Position numbers and translations under genes: made by a program. This document shows positions 12,883 to 23,110 of a stretch of DNA of 64,000 nt, piece by piece. Source of the DNA: Microstegium vimineum (lineage: Eukaryota > Streptophyta > Magnoliopsida > Poales > Poaceae); NCBI GenBank assembly GCA_022036555.1, contig CM039139.1:17645724-17709723 (forward strand), read 5' to 3'. Every line of letters begins with the position of its first letter. Position 1 is the first letter of the stretch. The notes below the pieces were generated by a model. That model had not been told where the DNA came from, did no database searches, and saw nothing but the letters and a program-made list of their open reading frames with translations.

Positions 12883-14823
12883 TACTTGTTATCATATTCT
12901 TTGTTTATCACTGTTTTATTTTCAATGTTTCAGTATGAACAGTCTGAAAAAATCACTTCATGAATATGTAACAAAACTTATGTTATCTGTAAAAAAAAAA
13001 AAACTCTTCATGCTTTCATCTACATTAACAGAATAAATGCATTACAGCAATTGTCAATAGTAAGTTGCTTTTTTTATAAGAATAATAGTAAGTTACTTCA
13101 ACTATAGCTAAAATTGACAGACAATGATGGATCACTGAAAATTCAAATTTGTTAAATTCACATGCGTTGAAGAATCTGGCACATGAGCATGCAGCCATGT
13201 GCAAATTAGATAGGGCAAGCAGGTATTGAAGAGATAGGCTGCTTTATATTCCACGTTAATAAAAAAGGATAAATTAGTATATTCAAGCCACAGAACAAAA
13301 GTTCCAAATCATTTTATTTTCATTCCTCAGTGGGTGTTTCAGACTTTAATGTGAATACTCATTCTCTCATGGTTACTTTGTCACGTTGGTGACAATGGCC
13401 AGGAACCTCATTTGCATACATTATCAATGTGCTCATTTTTGGTTGCATGTGGCCTACACGAAGTCCAAAGTATGCATAAAAGTAAGTGTGTTGAACCCAC
13501 ACTCATAGCTGTTTACACTAATTATTACATTGGCACCTGGTATCTAGTTCCAAAGGTATAAATTAGTGCATAACCACATCAAACCAGTACCACATCAGGG
13601 ATTATGGATGCCATGATTTATGCAACTTGCTTCTATGAGTTGATTTACGTATTTACCTGCAAATATTTAGCACCATTTGTCGTGCTGAAATTTGTGTTTG
13701 TGTTTGCTTTGAAGGTAGTTGAGTCTTCATATGATGGCTTGATCACTTGGTTTCTGGCATTGAAACCTTGCGATAGCAATATTTCGGTCCACCCCTCGTG
13801 ATCATATCCTGCATGGGTGCAGATGGTTGGGCCATCAACAGCCACACAAGTATATGCCCTAGCTGGCTTCTAGGTGCTTTGTGATATCTCAGAAGCACTG
13901 AATTGTGAATACCGTCAAAAGAGGCATCAATTACCGGCAGGTTATTTTACCAGTCACAATGGTGCTTCCTGGAATCAAAACAACTATCTTCAGAACAAAT
14001 CATGGTACCGTTAAACCCAGAATATCTTCACACAGAAATCAGAGTTGAACTGAAGATTATGAGCAAGGATGAGCTGAGTTCCGGCCGTCTCATTATATGA
14101 ATTGTGTCAAGGGTAATAAAAATATTAGTTTGGATGGAGCAGGAACAAGCATTGATACGTCGGAAACTATCTTGGAATGCTTTGGGTTTTAATGTGTCTG
14201 GGCGTGTGTAAGTGAAAGCTAATAATGAATCCTCGTACCATTTTTAGGTAGGATTAAGCTCATGTAACACACAGCAAACTATTCACTTAGACGTACTATG
14301 AGTTAAGTGAATCGAAAAGGTTATCCATGTCAACTTTCCTCGGTTCCATTCCATATGTTTACTGTGTTTTGGATGTACTCCGTACGCATGTTTCTCTGCT
14401 TTGGCATTGTGACGCATTAATGGTTTTCAGGGTTGTTTCATCTATGATTGTTATTCCCAGAATTGAGTCCTCCATTCATTCCTGCAGAGAGCAACATTTT
14501 TATAGGTTACAGCAGTACACTTCCGATTCTTAAAGAACAAGGGGAATTTGGGGATCATGAGAATTAGTGTAGATGGTAATTTACTGGTGCCAAATGCATT
14601 TTACAATGGGTCCATATGCATTGAAAATTCTGAGCTCCCATGATTTTGATGAACATTCTCGTACTCCTAGTGGCCTAGCCGCCTATGGGCTGGTCTAGAT
14701 TGTTTGTGTATTTCCCCTGGTATTCAGGGTATGACGAGTAAAATGGCCATTCCCTGGAATTCTACAGTGGTGAGGTGCCCATCCATCTTTTGTCTGCTGA
14801 AACTGAATGATGTGCTCAGCACG
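12883..14823. other. spacer between convergent genes, no gene seen
   Basis: Holds the 3' UTRs of the plus-strand nucleotidyltransferase gene and the minus-strand lumen-protein gene. Short reading frames here have no recognisable domain, no good splice context and coding-unlike composition. A 13-base A run lies near 12991-13003. No tRNA, MITE with matched ends or other element was identified. Confidence 0.5.
13032..13037 (+). terminator. poly(A) signal AATAAA after the nucleotidyltransferase gene
   Basis: AATAAA lies 150 bases after the stop codon at 12880-12882 in AT-rich sequence, a plausible cleavage/polyadenylation signal. Confidence 0.45.
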
Positions 14824-16106
14824 CTATTCTGCTCCGGTTCTCTTCTTGAGCTCCGAAATGAAGTCCTCCCTCTCCTGGTCGGTCATGCCGTCCGTGGAGC
14901 AGTCCCCGACGCCCCACTCGGCACCCCGCAGGCAGTACTTGTCCTGGATCAGCCTTTCGTTCCTGCAAAAATCATAGCATAGCTTCAGCGTCGAACATCA
15001 TTTATCACCAGAGAAATCTTAAGGACCATAAGCAAATACGTAAGTATGTTTTTACTTCTCTTTGTTCTTCTTGGACTTCTCGAGCAGGTCCTGCAGCACC
15101 TTCGACTTCTTGAACCTGTTATCGAACTCGGCGTACTTCTTCTGGTTCTCGGCTTGCGAGCGCAACATGAAGACATGGTTTCCATCAGTCAAATAGGTCA
15201 GAACGTTACTCGTACTCCCTTCCTCTGTCCATTAAAACATACAACTATATACTGTGTTATAGAAAAAGTAATTCGTGTTTGACCAAACTTTTAGTGAATA
15301 ATAGTTATATTTATATCTCTAAATTAATTTATTTATAAAAATATATTTTATAATTAATCTAATACTCTATCTGTTCCTGGATAAATAGATTCCTAGAGTT
15401 ATTTTTGATTGAATTTCTAGAAAAAAATAAAATTTATGATATTAAATTAGTATCATTAGATTTATCATAGAATATATTTGACTGAACGGAGAAAGTAATA
15501 TTTATTTGACATACATCTTAAAACGTGACATTGTGATAGAGCTCTACGTTTTCTTTTGAACAAAGGAAGTACGAGTTTGCAGCAGAACCAAGTCCCTGTC
15601 CTTCTCAAGAACTCCACAGGTAACTGAGGCAAGCAACTAACCATTCCATTTCTCCAGGAACTCGAGGCGAGGGAGGTCGGGGCCGGGAGTCGACTCCAGT
15701 CCCGAGAAACCGGACAGGATGCCGGCGTCCACTGCAGTCAAAATGTGCCGGGCATTTATTAGTTTGGGAACAGCCGGCGAATCTGTGAATGCTTTCCGAC
15801 GTCCCATCAAGTGCTGCACGCGACACCCAACTCATCCGCAACTCTAGCTACAGTTCAACAAGAGCAGTCTCTAGCGTGTCCGCTGCTGTGTTGCACTGGT
15901 GTCACTAGGAGGGCGAAAGTGTCGGTGAGCAAGACTGCAAGAATAGCCGTACCTGGACTGGACCAGAGGACGAGCGAGAGCGAGACAGCCGCCGGGACAG
16001 CCAGCGACACACGGCGTGTCATCGCTGGTGGTGGCGGGGCGGCGCTGCATCGCCCCTTCGGCGGTGCGGCGGCGGCGGCCGGGGGCGCAGCGGGGAGGCC
16101 GAGCAT
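14824..16106 (-). CDS. small predicted thylakoid-lumen protein (PSI-N-like?), 159 aa, 4 exons
   Basis: Minus-strand exons: 15953-16106, 15642-15731, 15056-15152, 14824-14962; phases 1, 1, 2 agree and the total is 480 bp. The N-terminus is Ala/Pro-rich and Arg-containing like a chloroplast transit peptide, then has a TRR pair followed by a hydrophobic run ending in SSP, as in twin-arginine thylakoid-transfer signals. The mature part is charged and Lys/Glu-rich (FDNRFKKSKVLQDLLEKSKK) and ends with a Cys-containing YCLRGAEWGVGDCS motif and a short helix. This resembles a small family of nuclear-encoded thylakoid proteins sometimes annotated PSI-N-like; exact role is inferred. Intron 2 hosts a MITE pair. 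Confidence 0.75.
15215..15569. mobile_element. Stowaway-like MITE (outer) in intron 2 of the lumen-protein gene
   Basis: Ends CTCCCTTCCTCTGT and ACAAAGGAAG are imperfect inverted repeats; both are flanked by TA (15213-15214 and 15570-15571), the Stowaway target duplication. The inside is AT-rich. It is interrupted by a second element at 15365-15495. Confidence 0.65.
15365..15495. mobile_element. second Stowaway-like MITE nested in the first
   Basis: Begins CTCTATCTGTTCCTGG after TA (15363-15364) and ends TGAACGGAGAAAG before TA (15496-15497). The ends are imperfect inverted repeats of the Stowaway type. At 131 bp it is a typical short deletion derivative. Confidence 0.55.
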
Positions 16107-16460
16107 GGCTAGCTACTTCGCTTGCTGGTACTGGTAGCCTGACAGTATGCTAAGGCCCAGCCAGCCAGCAATGCGAAGGAGGATGGATGGATTACATGGA
16201 GATGTAGGTAGGCATGTAGCACTAGTGGATTGGTGGGGGCAAAGTCGCCGGTGGGAAAGGATGGGTGCCGACTTGTTCTCTTGTGAACCACTAACTAAAA
16301 AGCTAGTTTATGTATCTATAGAGGGTGACTCTTAAATCTGAGGATTAATTAGTAGGACAAGGTGTCTTTTAGAGTTGGACCCTGAGAATTACGTTCCAGT
16401 TTGAGTAAGTAGGGTGCCATTCGTTGGTTCCTGGTAGTACGGGCGCAGAGCTACAGAGTT
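16107..16460. other. upstream region of the lumen-protein gene
   Basis: Should hold the promoter and 5' UTR of the minus-strand gene starting at 16106. I see no clear TATA box and no other gene. Confidence 0.4.
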
Positions 16461-16510
16461 CTCCCTCAGTCCTCCAAGAAAAACGGAATTTTAGATTTTG
16501 GACAAATCAT

Positions 16511-18040
16511 TTTTTTTAGATCAAAAGGGTTTCCCCTGCTTTTATATTGCAAAATGCAACAAACATTCAGCGTACAAGTTCTGTTCAAAGGCAGGAGCCT
16601 TACACCCAGCCTAAGCCGACAAAATAGTCACGACATACGCGCCCGATTCATCTGTAACTTGCTTTGTAGATTCAGTTCGCCCTCCAGTTGCACCTCTGAC
16701 GACCCACTTTTTTTTGTCAACTCTATAGCCATCTGCTTCAATTTTTTTCTTGTTCTCCTTCATCAGCGGCACCCATCTCTCGAGCATTCTTGCAATCTTG
16801 AGTAAGTTCTCCTTTTGGCCCATCCAAACGCGACCCTGAAAACACATTTCATTGTGAAACTTCCATAAAGACCACATAACAGCTGCCGAAACAACATTAG
16901 TCAACTCATGTTTTTTTTTCCAGATAACCAAAACCGAGCTATTGACTCATAGTTGTTTCCTAATTTCAATCCTAAGCACTTAGAAACATCATGCCAAACC
17001 CAGTTGGCAACACAACATTCAAAGAACAGATGCCAGATTGATTCATCCTCATTACAAAATAAGCAAGTATGGTCCAGTAATTCCGATTCATCCTCATTAC
17101 AAAATAAGCAAGTATGGTCCAGTAATTCCCTCCTCTTAGCAAGATTATCCCTAGTGAGAAACTTATTTTTTGAAAGGAGTCAAAGAAAGAATTGAACCCT
17201 TGGGGGGATATACATTTTCCAGATTGCATTCACAATGATAAGAAAAATTCCCCTGAAGTTAACTACAACATATAAAGAACTTACAGTAAATTGTCCTGAA
17301 GGACTATAAGCCCACATCATATGATCCTCCTCATTAGACATCTCGACAGAGCTAACTAAGTCTACCAACTCCCACCATATATTCATCAAGTGTTGTGAAA
17401 CAGATCTCCTAAAGGTGAGTTTAAGGTTTAAACCATCCCACACCTCTTTAACAGTAGCTCCATGTTGTTCATTAATGACATACAAATGCCAAAACATAAT
17501 AGTCAAACTAGAATTTCCTATCCATTGATGTTCCCAGAACTTGATTTTTTGGCCATTACCAATTCTCCAACAAATGCCTAACTTGGCAGCCTGCATAGCC
17601 CAGTTTACTCCTTTCCAAAAAGAAGAAGTATTAAGCATAGGACAACATAACACATTTGGTTTTTTCAGTTTTATATTTGTAGTCTACTATCTGAGTCCAA
17701 ATAGCCTCTTTGTTCAGCTAGTATCTAAAGATCCATACACTAAGAAAAGCTATATTCAGATTTCTCATGTCAGGCACCCCCAAACCACCAAACTCATGTT
17801 TCTGTGCCACCAGAGGCCAATTAGCCAAATGATATCTTTGGTTATTCTCAGTGCCCCCCACAAGAAGTGTTCCATGTGTGTGTTAATCATGTTTATGACC
17901 TATTTATGGAACTTTATCACAAACAACAAGTAAACAGGGATGCTTCCTAGGCAAGCTCTAAGCAAAGTAAGTTTTCCTCTTCATCCAGCTATCCTCTTGA
18001 TTATCTTGTCAATCACTAGTTGTAAGTCAGCTTTACATAA
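16511..18040 (-). mobile_element. non-LTR retrotransposon (LINE) 3' fragment
   Basis: Read on the minus strand, 17990 to 17650 matches the C-terminal end of a plant LINE reverse transcriptase (VIDKIIKRIAGW, then ANWPLVAQKHEFGGLGVP). 17650-17180 continues through the linker (WRIGNGQKIKFWEHQW; PSGQFTV) into the zf-RVT zinc-binding region with CLFC and WHLFFEC motifs, ending near 16611. Several in-frame stops and frame changes are present. At the plus-strand left edge a run of eight T (16511-16518) would be the element's 3' poly-A. This is a 5'-truncated, dead copy. Confidence 0.75.
17040..17129 (-). repeat. exact 45-bp tandem duplication in the LINE zinc-binding region
   Basis: The 45-bp unit 17040-17084 is repeated without change at 17085-17129. 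Fifteen codons are duplicated in frame; each unit encodes the CLFCNEDE-type cysteine pair. Identity of the two units shows the duplication is recent relative to the decay of the element. Confidence 0.9.
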
Positions 18041-18538
18041 CTTTGAGTTTTTTAAATTTTGATTTTTTTAAAACAATATCACTATTTGAGTCTGTAATTA
18101 CATTTTTTGCAAATATATATTCTATAATTAATATAATAATATTTATTTGATGTCATTAATTTATATTTTTATAGATTTGATTAAACTCAAAATTATTTAA
18201 TTTATTGAAAAATAAGGAATTGCAAAAAAAAAATACCGGCGATTCAGAATTCAACACGTCTCCTCTCGCGGTGTCGCCTTCGCTTCCCCTCGCATAGCCG
18301 TCGGCCGTCGGCCGTGTTTTCGGACGCGGCTTCCCAATTCCCATCCCACGGTTTGCCGAGACGGAAGCTCCGCGTGAAAGCAGTTAGCAGTAGTGCCCTC
18401 CCACGACGGCCGCCGACGGGCGGGGCGAGAGAACATATACCCGCCCCGACACGGCATCGCACGCACGCACCACCCAAAGCAAAAGGAACCCCCTTGTTCG
18501 CTCGTCTTTCTCTAGACTAGATCCACCCCCAGCCCGAA

Positions 18539-19654
18539 ATGGCCTCCTACGACGGCGACGAGGACTCCGGCCGCCGCCGCCCTTCCCAGCACCGCCCGTC
18601 CGGCGGGGGAAGCGGCGACCTTGCCTCGAGCGCGAAGCTCGTGGCGGAGGCGGCCAAGCTGGCGCTCCAGGACCACAGCCTGGAGAAGGTGGACAAGGGC
18701 CGCGTCGCCGGCGCGGCGGCCGACCTGCTCCACGCCGCCTCCCAGTACGGCAAGCTCGAGGGAAAGCCCGTCGGCGGGTACCTCGAGAAGGCCGAGGAGT
18801 ACCTCCACCAGTACGGCCGCAAGGACGGGGGCGGCGGCGGCGGCAAGCATCAGGCGGAGGGGGAAGGCAAGTACGGTAAGAAGCCCGGCGGTGGCCATGG
18901 AGCGGGGAGGTATGAGGAGGAAGAGGAGGAGGGGTACAAGAAGAAGCCTGGTGGTGGTAGTGGCTATGGAGGTGGAAGGTATGAGGAAGAAGATGGCTAC
19001 AAGAAGAAGCCCACAAGTGGTGGCTATGGTGAGGGGAGGTATGAACAAGAAGATGATTACAAGAAGAAGCCTACGGGTGGAGGCTATGGTGGCGGGAGTT
19101 ATGAGCAGGAAGATGAATATAAGAGGCCTCCTAGTGGTGGTGGCAGTAGCTATGGGGGAGGCAGGTATGAAGAAGATGATGAGTATAGGAAGAAGCCGAG
19201 TGGGGGCTATGGCGGAGGAAGGTATGAGGACGAAGATGATTATAGGAAGAAACCTAGTGCTGGTCATGGCGGAGGGAGGTATGAGGAAGATGATGAGTAC
19301 AAGAAGCCCAGTGGTGGCGGATATGGTTATGGGGCTTCCAGTGGTGGAGGCCATGGAGGAAGCTACGAAGAAGAAGAAGACTACAAGAAGAAGCCTAGTG
19401 GGCACTCAGGGGGACGCTATGAGGAAGAGGAGGGGTACAAGAAGACTAGTGGGCATAGTGGAGGGAAGTATGACGAGGAGGAAGATGACAAGAAGAAGAA
19501 GAAACATGGCGAGGATGAGTCAGAGGGTGGCGGTATTGGAGATTACCTGAAGTTGGCACAGGGTTTCATGAAGAAACAGGATGGGGGAGGGGAGAGTGGG
19601 GGTGGCATGGGTGACTACTTAAAGCTTGCAGAAGGTTTCATGAAGAAACGCTGA
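18539..19654 (+). CDS. nodulin-related-protein-like, repeat-expanded, 371 aa, single exon
   Basis: Residues about 28-100 match the plant nodulin-related protein region: SAKLVAEAAKLA, then VDKGRVAGAAADLLHAAS.Y.KLE, then YLEKAEEYLHQY. Arabidopsis relatives (NRP1) are linked to heat and ABA responses; that role is inferred. From about 110 to 330 lie ten blocks of the form G-R/S-Y-E-E/D-x-D-x-Y-K/R-K-K-P-S-G-G-Y-G-G, strongly charged and glycine-rich and probably disordered. The tail has two copies of GDYLKLAxGFMKK. Start: first ATG after a 'catatac' TATA-like site (~18434), context CCGAAATGG. Ends TGA at 19652-19654. No signal peptide or membrane span. The repeat makes the opposite strand open for nearly 300 codons, an artefact. 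Confidence 0.8.
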   Translation: MASYDGDEDSGRRRPSQHRPSGGGSGDLASSAKLVAEAAKLALQDHSLEKVDKGRVAGAAADLLHAASQYGKLEGKPVGGYLEKAEEYLHQYGRKDGGGGGGKHQAEGEGKYGKKPGGGHGAGRYEEEEEEGYKKKPGGGSGYGGGRYEEEDGYKKKPTSGGYGEGRYEQEDDYKKKPTGGGYGGGSYEQEDEYKRPPSGGGSSYGGGRYEEDDEYRKKPSGGYGGGRYEDEDDYRKKPSAGHGGGRYEEDDEYKKPSGGGYGYGASSGGGHGGSYEEEEDYKKKPSGHSGGRYEEEEGYKKTSGHSGGKYDEEEDDKKKKKHGEDESEGGGIGDYLKLAQGFMKKQDGGGESGGGMGDYLKLAEGFMKKR

Positions 19655-19839
19655 CTAATCTTCCATGTCATGTTTCAGGAAGGACTTGTTGTGTTTGGTT
19701 AGTCCCTTGTCCTGTTTATTGTCTCCAAGTAGTGAAAATTTCAAGGTTTCCATTGTATAGGATGTAATACAAGTGCATTGCTCATGTTGTCTGTGTGTTG
19801 TGACATGAATTCTTAATGTACTGCTTACGCTGCTGGGGT

Positions 19840-19845
19840 AATAAA
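19840..19845 (+). terminator. poly(A) signal AATAAA of the nodulin-related-like gene
   Basis: AATAAA lies 186 bases after the stop codon, after a T/G-rich 3' UTR; a reasonable polyadenylation signal. Confidence 0.55.
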
Positions 19846-19968
19846 AGCTTGGATGCTCTGCTATTCATGTTGTATATTAGTTCTGACTACAATAATATGT
19901 ATCCTATTTTATTGTGGCTACAATAAGAGAAACTCTCGAATACGTTTTCATTCATTATCTACTGTTGT

Positions 19969-20092
19969 TATGGTCCTATTGTTTGAAATTTCTGTGGAGA
20001 TGTGTTGGTTCTTGATCTTAGCATACTGAGTATGGTCCTATTGTTTGAAATTTTTGTGGAGATGTGTTGGTTCTTGATCTTAGCATACTGAG
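19969..20092. repeat. 62-bp tandem duplication
   Basis: A 62-bp unit (19969-20030) is repeated at 20031-20092 with one visible difference (TTTCTG versus TTTTTG). It lies in the 3' flank of the nodulin-related-like gene and is non-coding. Confidence 0.9.
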
Positions 20093-23000
20093 TATTATCC
20101 ATGAATGTGCATCTTTTCCCGAACTTGATTTTAGTTTTGCTAAACCTGAGACAGTGAAACTAAGCAGCCATGTTTATTTCAACTTGGTGGTGTTTCTAGG
20201 CATATATATCTTTTCAAAATAGCCTCTGAATGGTTAGTTTGAACTTATTATGGTGCTTGGCTACTAACCATCGAGGCATCTTGTGTAAACTAACTTCTTC
20301 TTTGTTGGGCCAGTTCTTATCTCTAGAAGTAGTTGATGGCTCTTCTCACTTGGTCCTTGTGCAGTGCCTGTTGGTTTGTGTCACATGATGATAGTTTTTT
20401 GTATCTCTGAACTGTTAATTGGTGAAGAATTTGACACAAATAATTTAGTATCTAAATCAAAATAATGTCTTGGAAGTAAACAATAGGTCATATAAACGAG
20501 AGGCCAAGAGGATTGTTGAATTTGAACCACAGGTGGTTTTATGTCATCGGTTTCAAGCAGTGTCAGAATTATTAGTATTTCACCTTCCTGATTCCATAGT
20601 TGAAAAGACACAAGTGCACAGCTCAATGGAGTATTTCTGCAAGGGCACCCTTTTCAGCTGCTTGTTTTTGTTTTTTTTTTTTTTGCTCCTCTTTGTATGA
20701 CCTCTCAGGCTCTCAATAACTTGATTTTAATGCGCTCATTTATTTATTTAATAAAACCCTAGGACTCATTGAACAACTATGGCTGCAGACCTTATGTATA
20801 CTTTCAACCCAGCAGCTTTAAATCTCCTATCACTCATTCAGACTCTCACATCTTTCTGAACCATTCAGACTCTCCTTTTTTCCTGAACTATGAAACTTGA
20901 ATGGTTGTCGGGTGCACTACCCCAATCAGTTTCACTCATGATCAAAAGGTTTCTCTTTACTGATGATGACAAGGTTCATGGGATTGAAACAGCCAAACAA
21001 CCAAGATCAAAGTTCTAGCATATACAGCTGTGCACAGTCAATCAAGTTTCTGAGGAAGATGATTAGCATAATTGTATGTTTTTTTGGTAATTGATCTGGA
21101 AAGCAGTCGCACTGCAATGTGAAAGGAAAGCTGGGACAGCTGTTCTTGAAGCAAGGTCAACATGCTGGCAGAAGGGAACAATATGAATTCCGTGGACCTA
21201 GCGTCCTAGCCCAAGGACGGGTGGAAAAACGGTCAGATTATTTCCTCAATCTATGGGGTACCTATATTTGATTCTTGTGTGTCTGCAAACACTGTATTCG
21301 TATTAACTCAGCTAAAGTGGTTGCTTGGTTATGTATCTGCTTTGGTTAATAAAATTGATGTGGCGGATGGAATTCAGTACTGAGTATTACAATGCAACTT
21401 CCAGAAGATATTCTTCTTCTCTAATGTAAGTGCTAGAGAAGATGATCTTCTGATTTAATCTGTTTGTTTGAAGATGATCTTCCTCTGTATTCTGTTTACT
21501 AGAAGGTGGTCTGCCAGAAGTATAAACTAATAATCCATATATTTTTCATTGGCTTCCTGTACTGAATCTCATAATCAAGAAGTTTATGCTTCACTCAGAT
21601 TTGCTTTAAGAGAATTCTCTTCAAATTGGCCATTGTTCATTAATGTCTTGTGTGTTGGGATGCAAGTGCTGTTTTTGTTAGATCATTGGATTGATCCATC
21701 ACTCACCCAGTTGAACTAGTACACGCATGCATGTAGGAATTAGGATGATATGAATTAGTAAATTTTTGCTTAATGCTAAATCGTTTCTCTTGGCTATATA
21801 TGTATCTTGTCCAGTTCCCTTTGGCAAAGGTGGCATTTTGGCCTTCATTATTCTTTACAAATATTCAAAACGTTCATCCAAGTTACAATCTCGACAATCC
21901 ATCCATCCATTAGATTTTGAAATAAGTCTATTTTTAGCCATCCAACTATTACGCAAATTTGTTTTTAGCTGCGCAACTCTCAAGTCAGATTTCTTTGATC
22001 ACTGAAGTATTAGTGCCGAACAAATTTGGCCTAGATTAGTTTCAAAGATGTATTTTGTATTTCTGAAAATAATAACTACTTTATTTTCTAAAATAGTCAT
22101 AACTAGTAGTTTACTCATAAAATATGAATTCAATACCATTTTTTCTAAAAAATAATATATATATTAGTGCTATATTCTGATCTAATTGGATCGTATATGC
22201 AATTGTTTCTAATGTTTTATTATTTGTAGTCATACCCATTATTATTTAAATCATCAATTTATGCTACATTAAAGCGAGTTCGACCACCAAAACCCATAAG
22301 TCTAAATAAAGCACCAAATATTTTGGAGTCAAATTAACCCCAAGGACTAGTTATGTCATAATAGGTACGAGGTCTAAGCGCTTGTTTAGAACGGCTCTGC
22401 TCTATGTTTTTTAGTCAAATGCTTTCAACTTCACGCACTATGTTGGAGAAAAAAAGTAGGGAGTGTAGGAAGTGGTGAGAGCACCTGAGGAGGTGCATTT
22501 TTGTGGAGCTACAACATGCTCTGACACTCCCTAAATATGGTGGAGCATGACACCTTCAATGTTAGCACGCTGAATTTTTTTATTAAAAAATGTTATGAAA
22601 TTTAAGAAACAAATTATTTTTACTATTTTTCTAATTTAGATAATTTATCCAGTAATTGAAATATTCAAATATGTTCAGCTTTAGAGAATTATAGTTGCAT
22701 GGCCGAAAACAAACTCGGGCAATAATAGCCAAAAATTAAGCCCAAAATGCATATATTATCTACAATTCCCTGTTGGAACAAACTGTGCAACTCAGCCACC
22801 ACCAACCAACCCCCAAATGCAATGCGATACCATATATATATATATCAGAATAAAACAGGAAGACATAAACTCTAGGAGCAACCAATGCAGAACCAGAACA
22901 CATGCTAAATGTTCACATTACTGAAACATCACACATGCGAAGGACTCGCCAGATAACATGCACGGGTTGTCTTCTGCCAGGCAGAACGGATCCACATGCT

Positions 23001-23110
23001 TCCAATATACAAATCTACCAAATCACAGGTCACAGCACATCAATCACCAAAAAAATGGATGCTATCAATGAATGATACTACGGAATACGGATAAGGCAAA
23101 CCAATCCAGC
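20093..23110. other. AT-rich gene-free region
   Basis: No reading frame here shows a recognisable domain. Contents seen: a 13-base T run near 20672, a short (TA)n at about 22832-22845, and around 22330-22760 sequence resembling degraded DNA-transposon DNA ('cttgtttagaacggctctgctc'-like). The right part is the 3' flank of the minus-strand DUF538 gene. No RNA gene was recognised. Confidence 0.45.

Larger units (their letters stand above)
16461..18232. mobile_element. Stowaway-like sequence split by the LINE fragment
   Basis: The left part (16461-16510) starts CTCCCTCAGTCCTCC and continues 'aacggaattttag', a common Stowaway beginning. The right part (about 18041-18232) has the AT-rich body typical of the same type, including 'atatattctataatta' and 'ttgattaaactcaaaatta'. 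The LINE relic lies between them. The far terminus is not clean (it ends in an A run), so the pairing is inference. Confidence 0.4.

Noticed and set aside
18512..19405. 297-codon open frame on the minus strand, rich in Leu/Ile/Pro
   Set aside because: It is the antisense shadow of the Gly/Tyr/Glu/Lys codon repeats in the nodulin-related-like gene and shows no independent domain or promoter.
20381..20700. Small gene on either strand
   Set aside because: Short overlapping frames with no domain, splice context or family similarity; AT-rich 3'-flank-like sequence.
22300..22780. Separate MITE or hAT element
   Set aside because: Some phrases look transposon-derived, but I could not find matched terminal inverted repeats or a target duplication.
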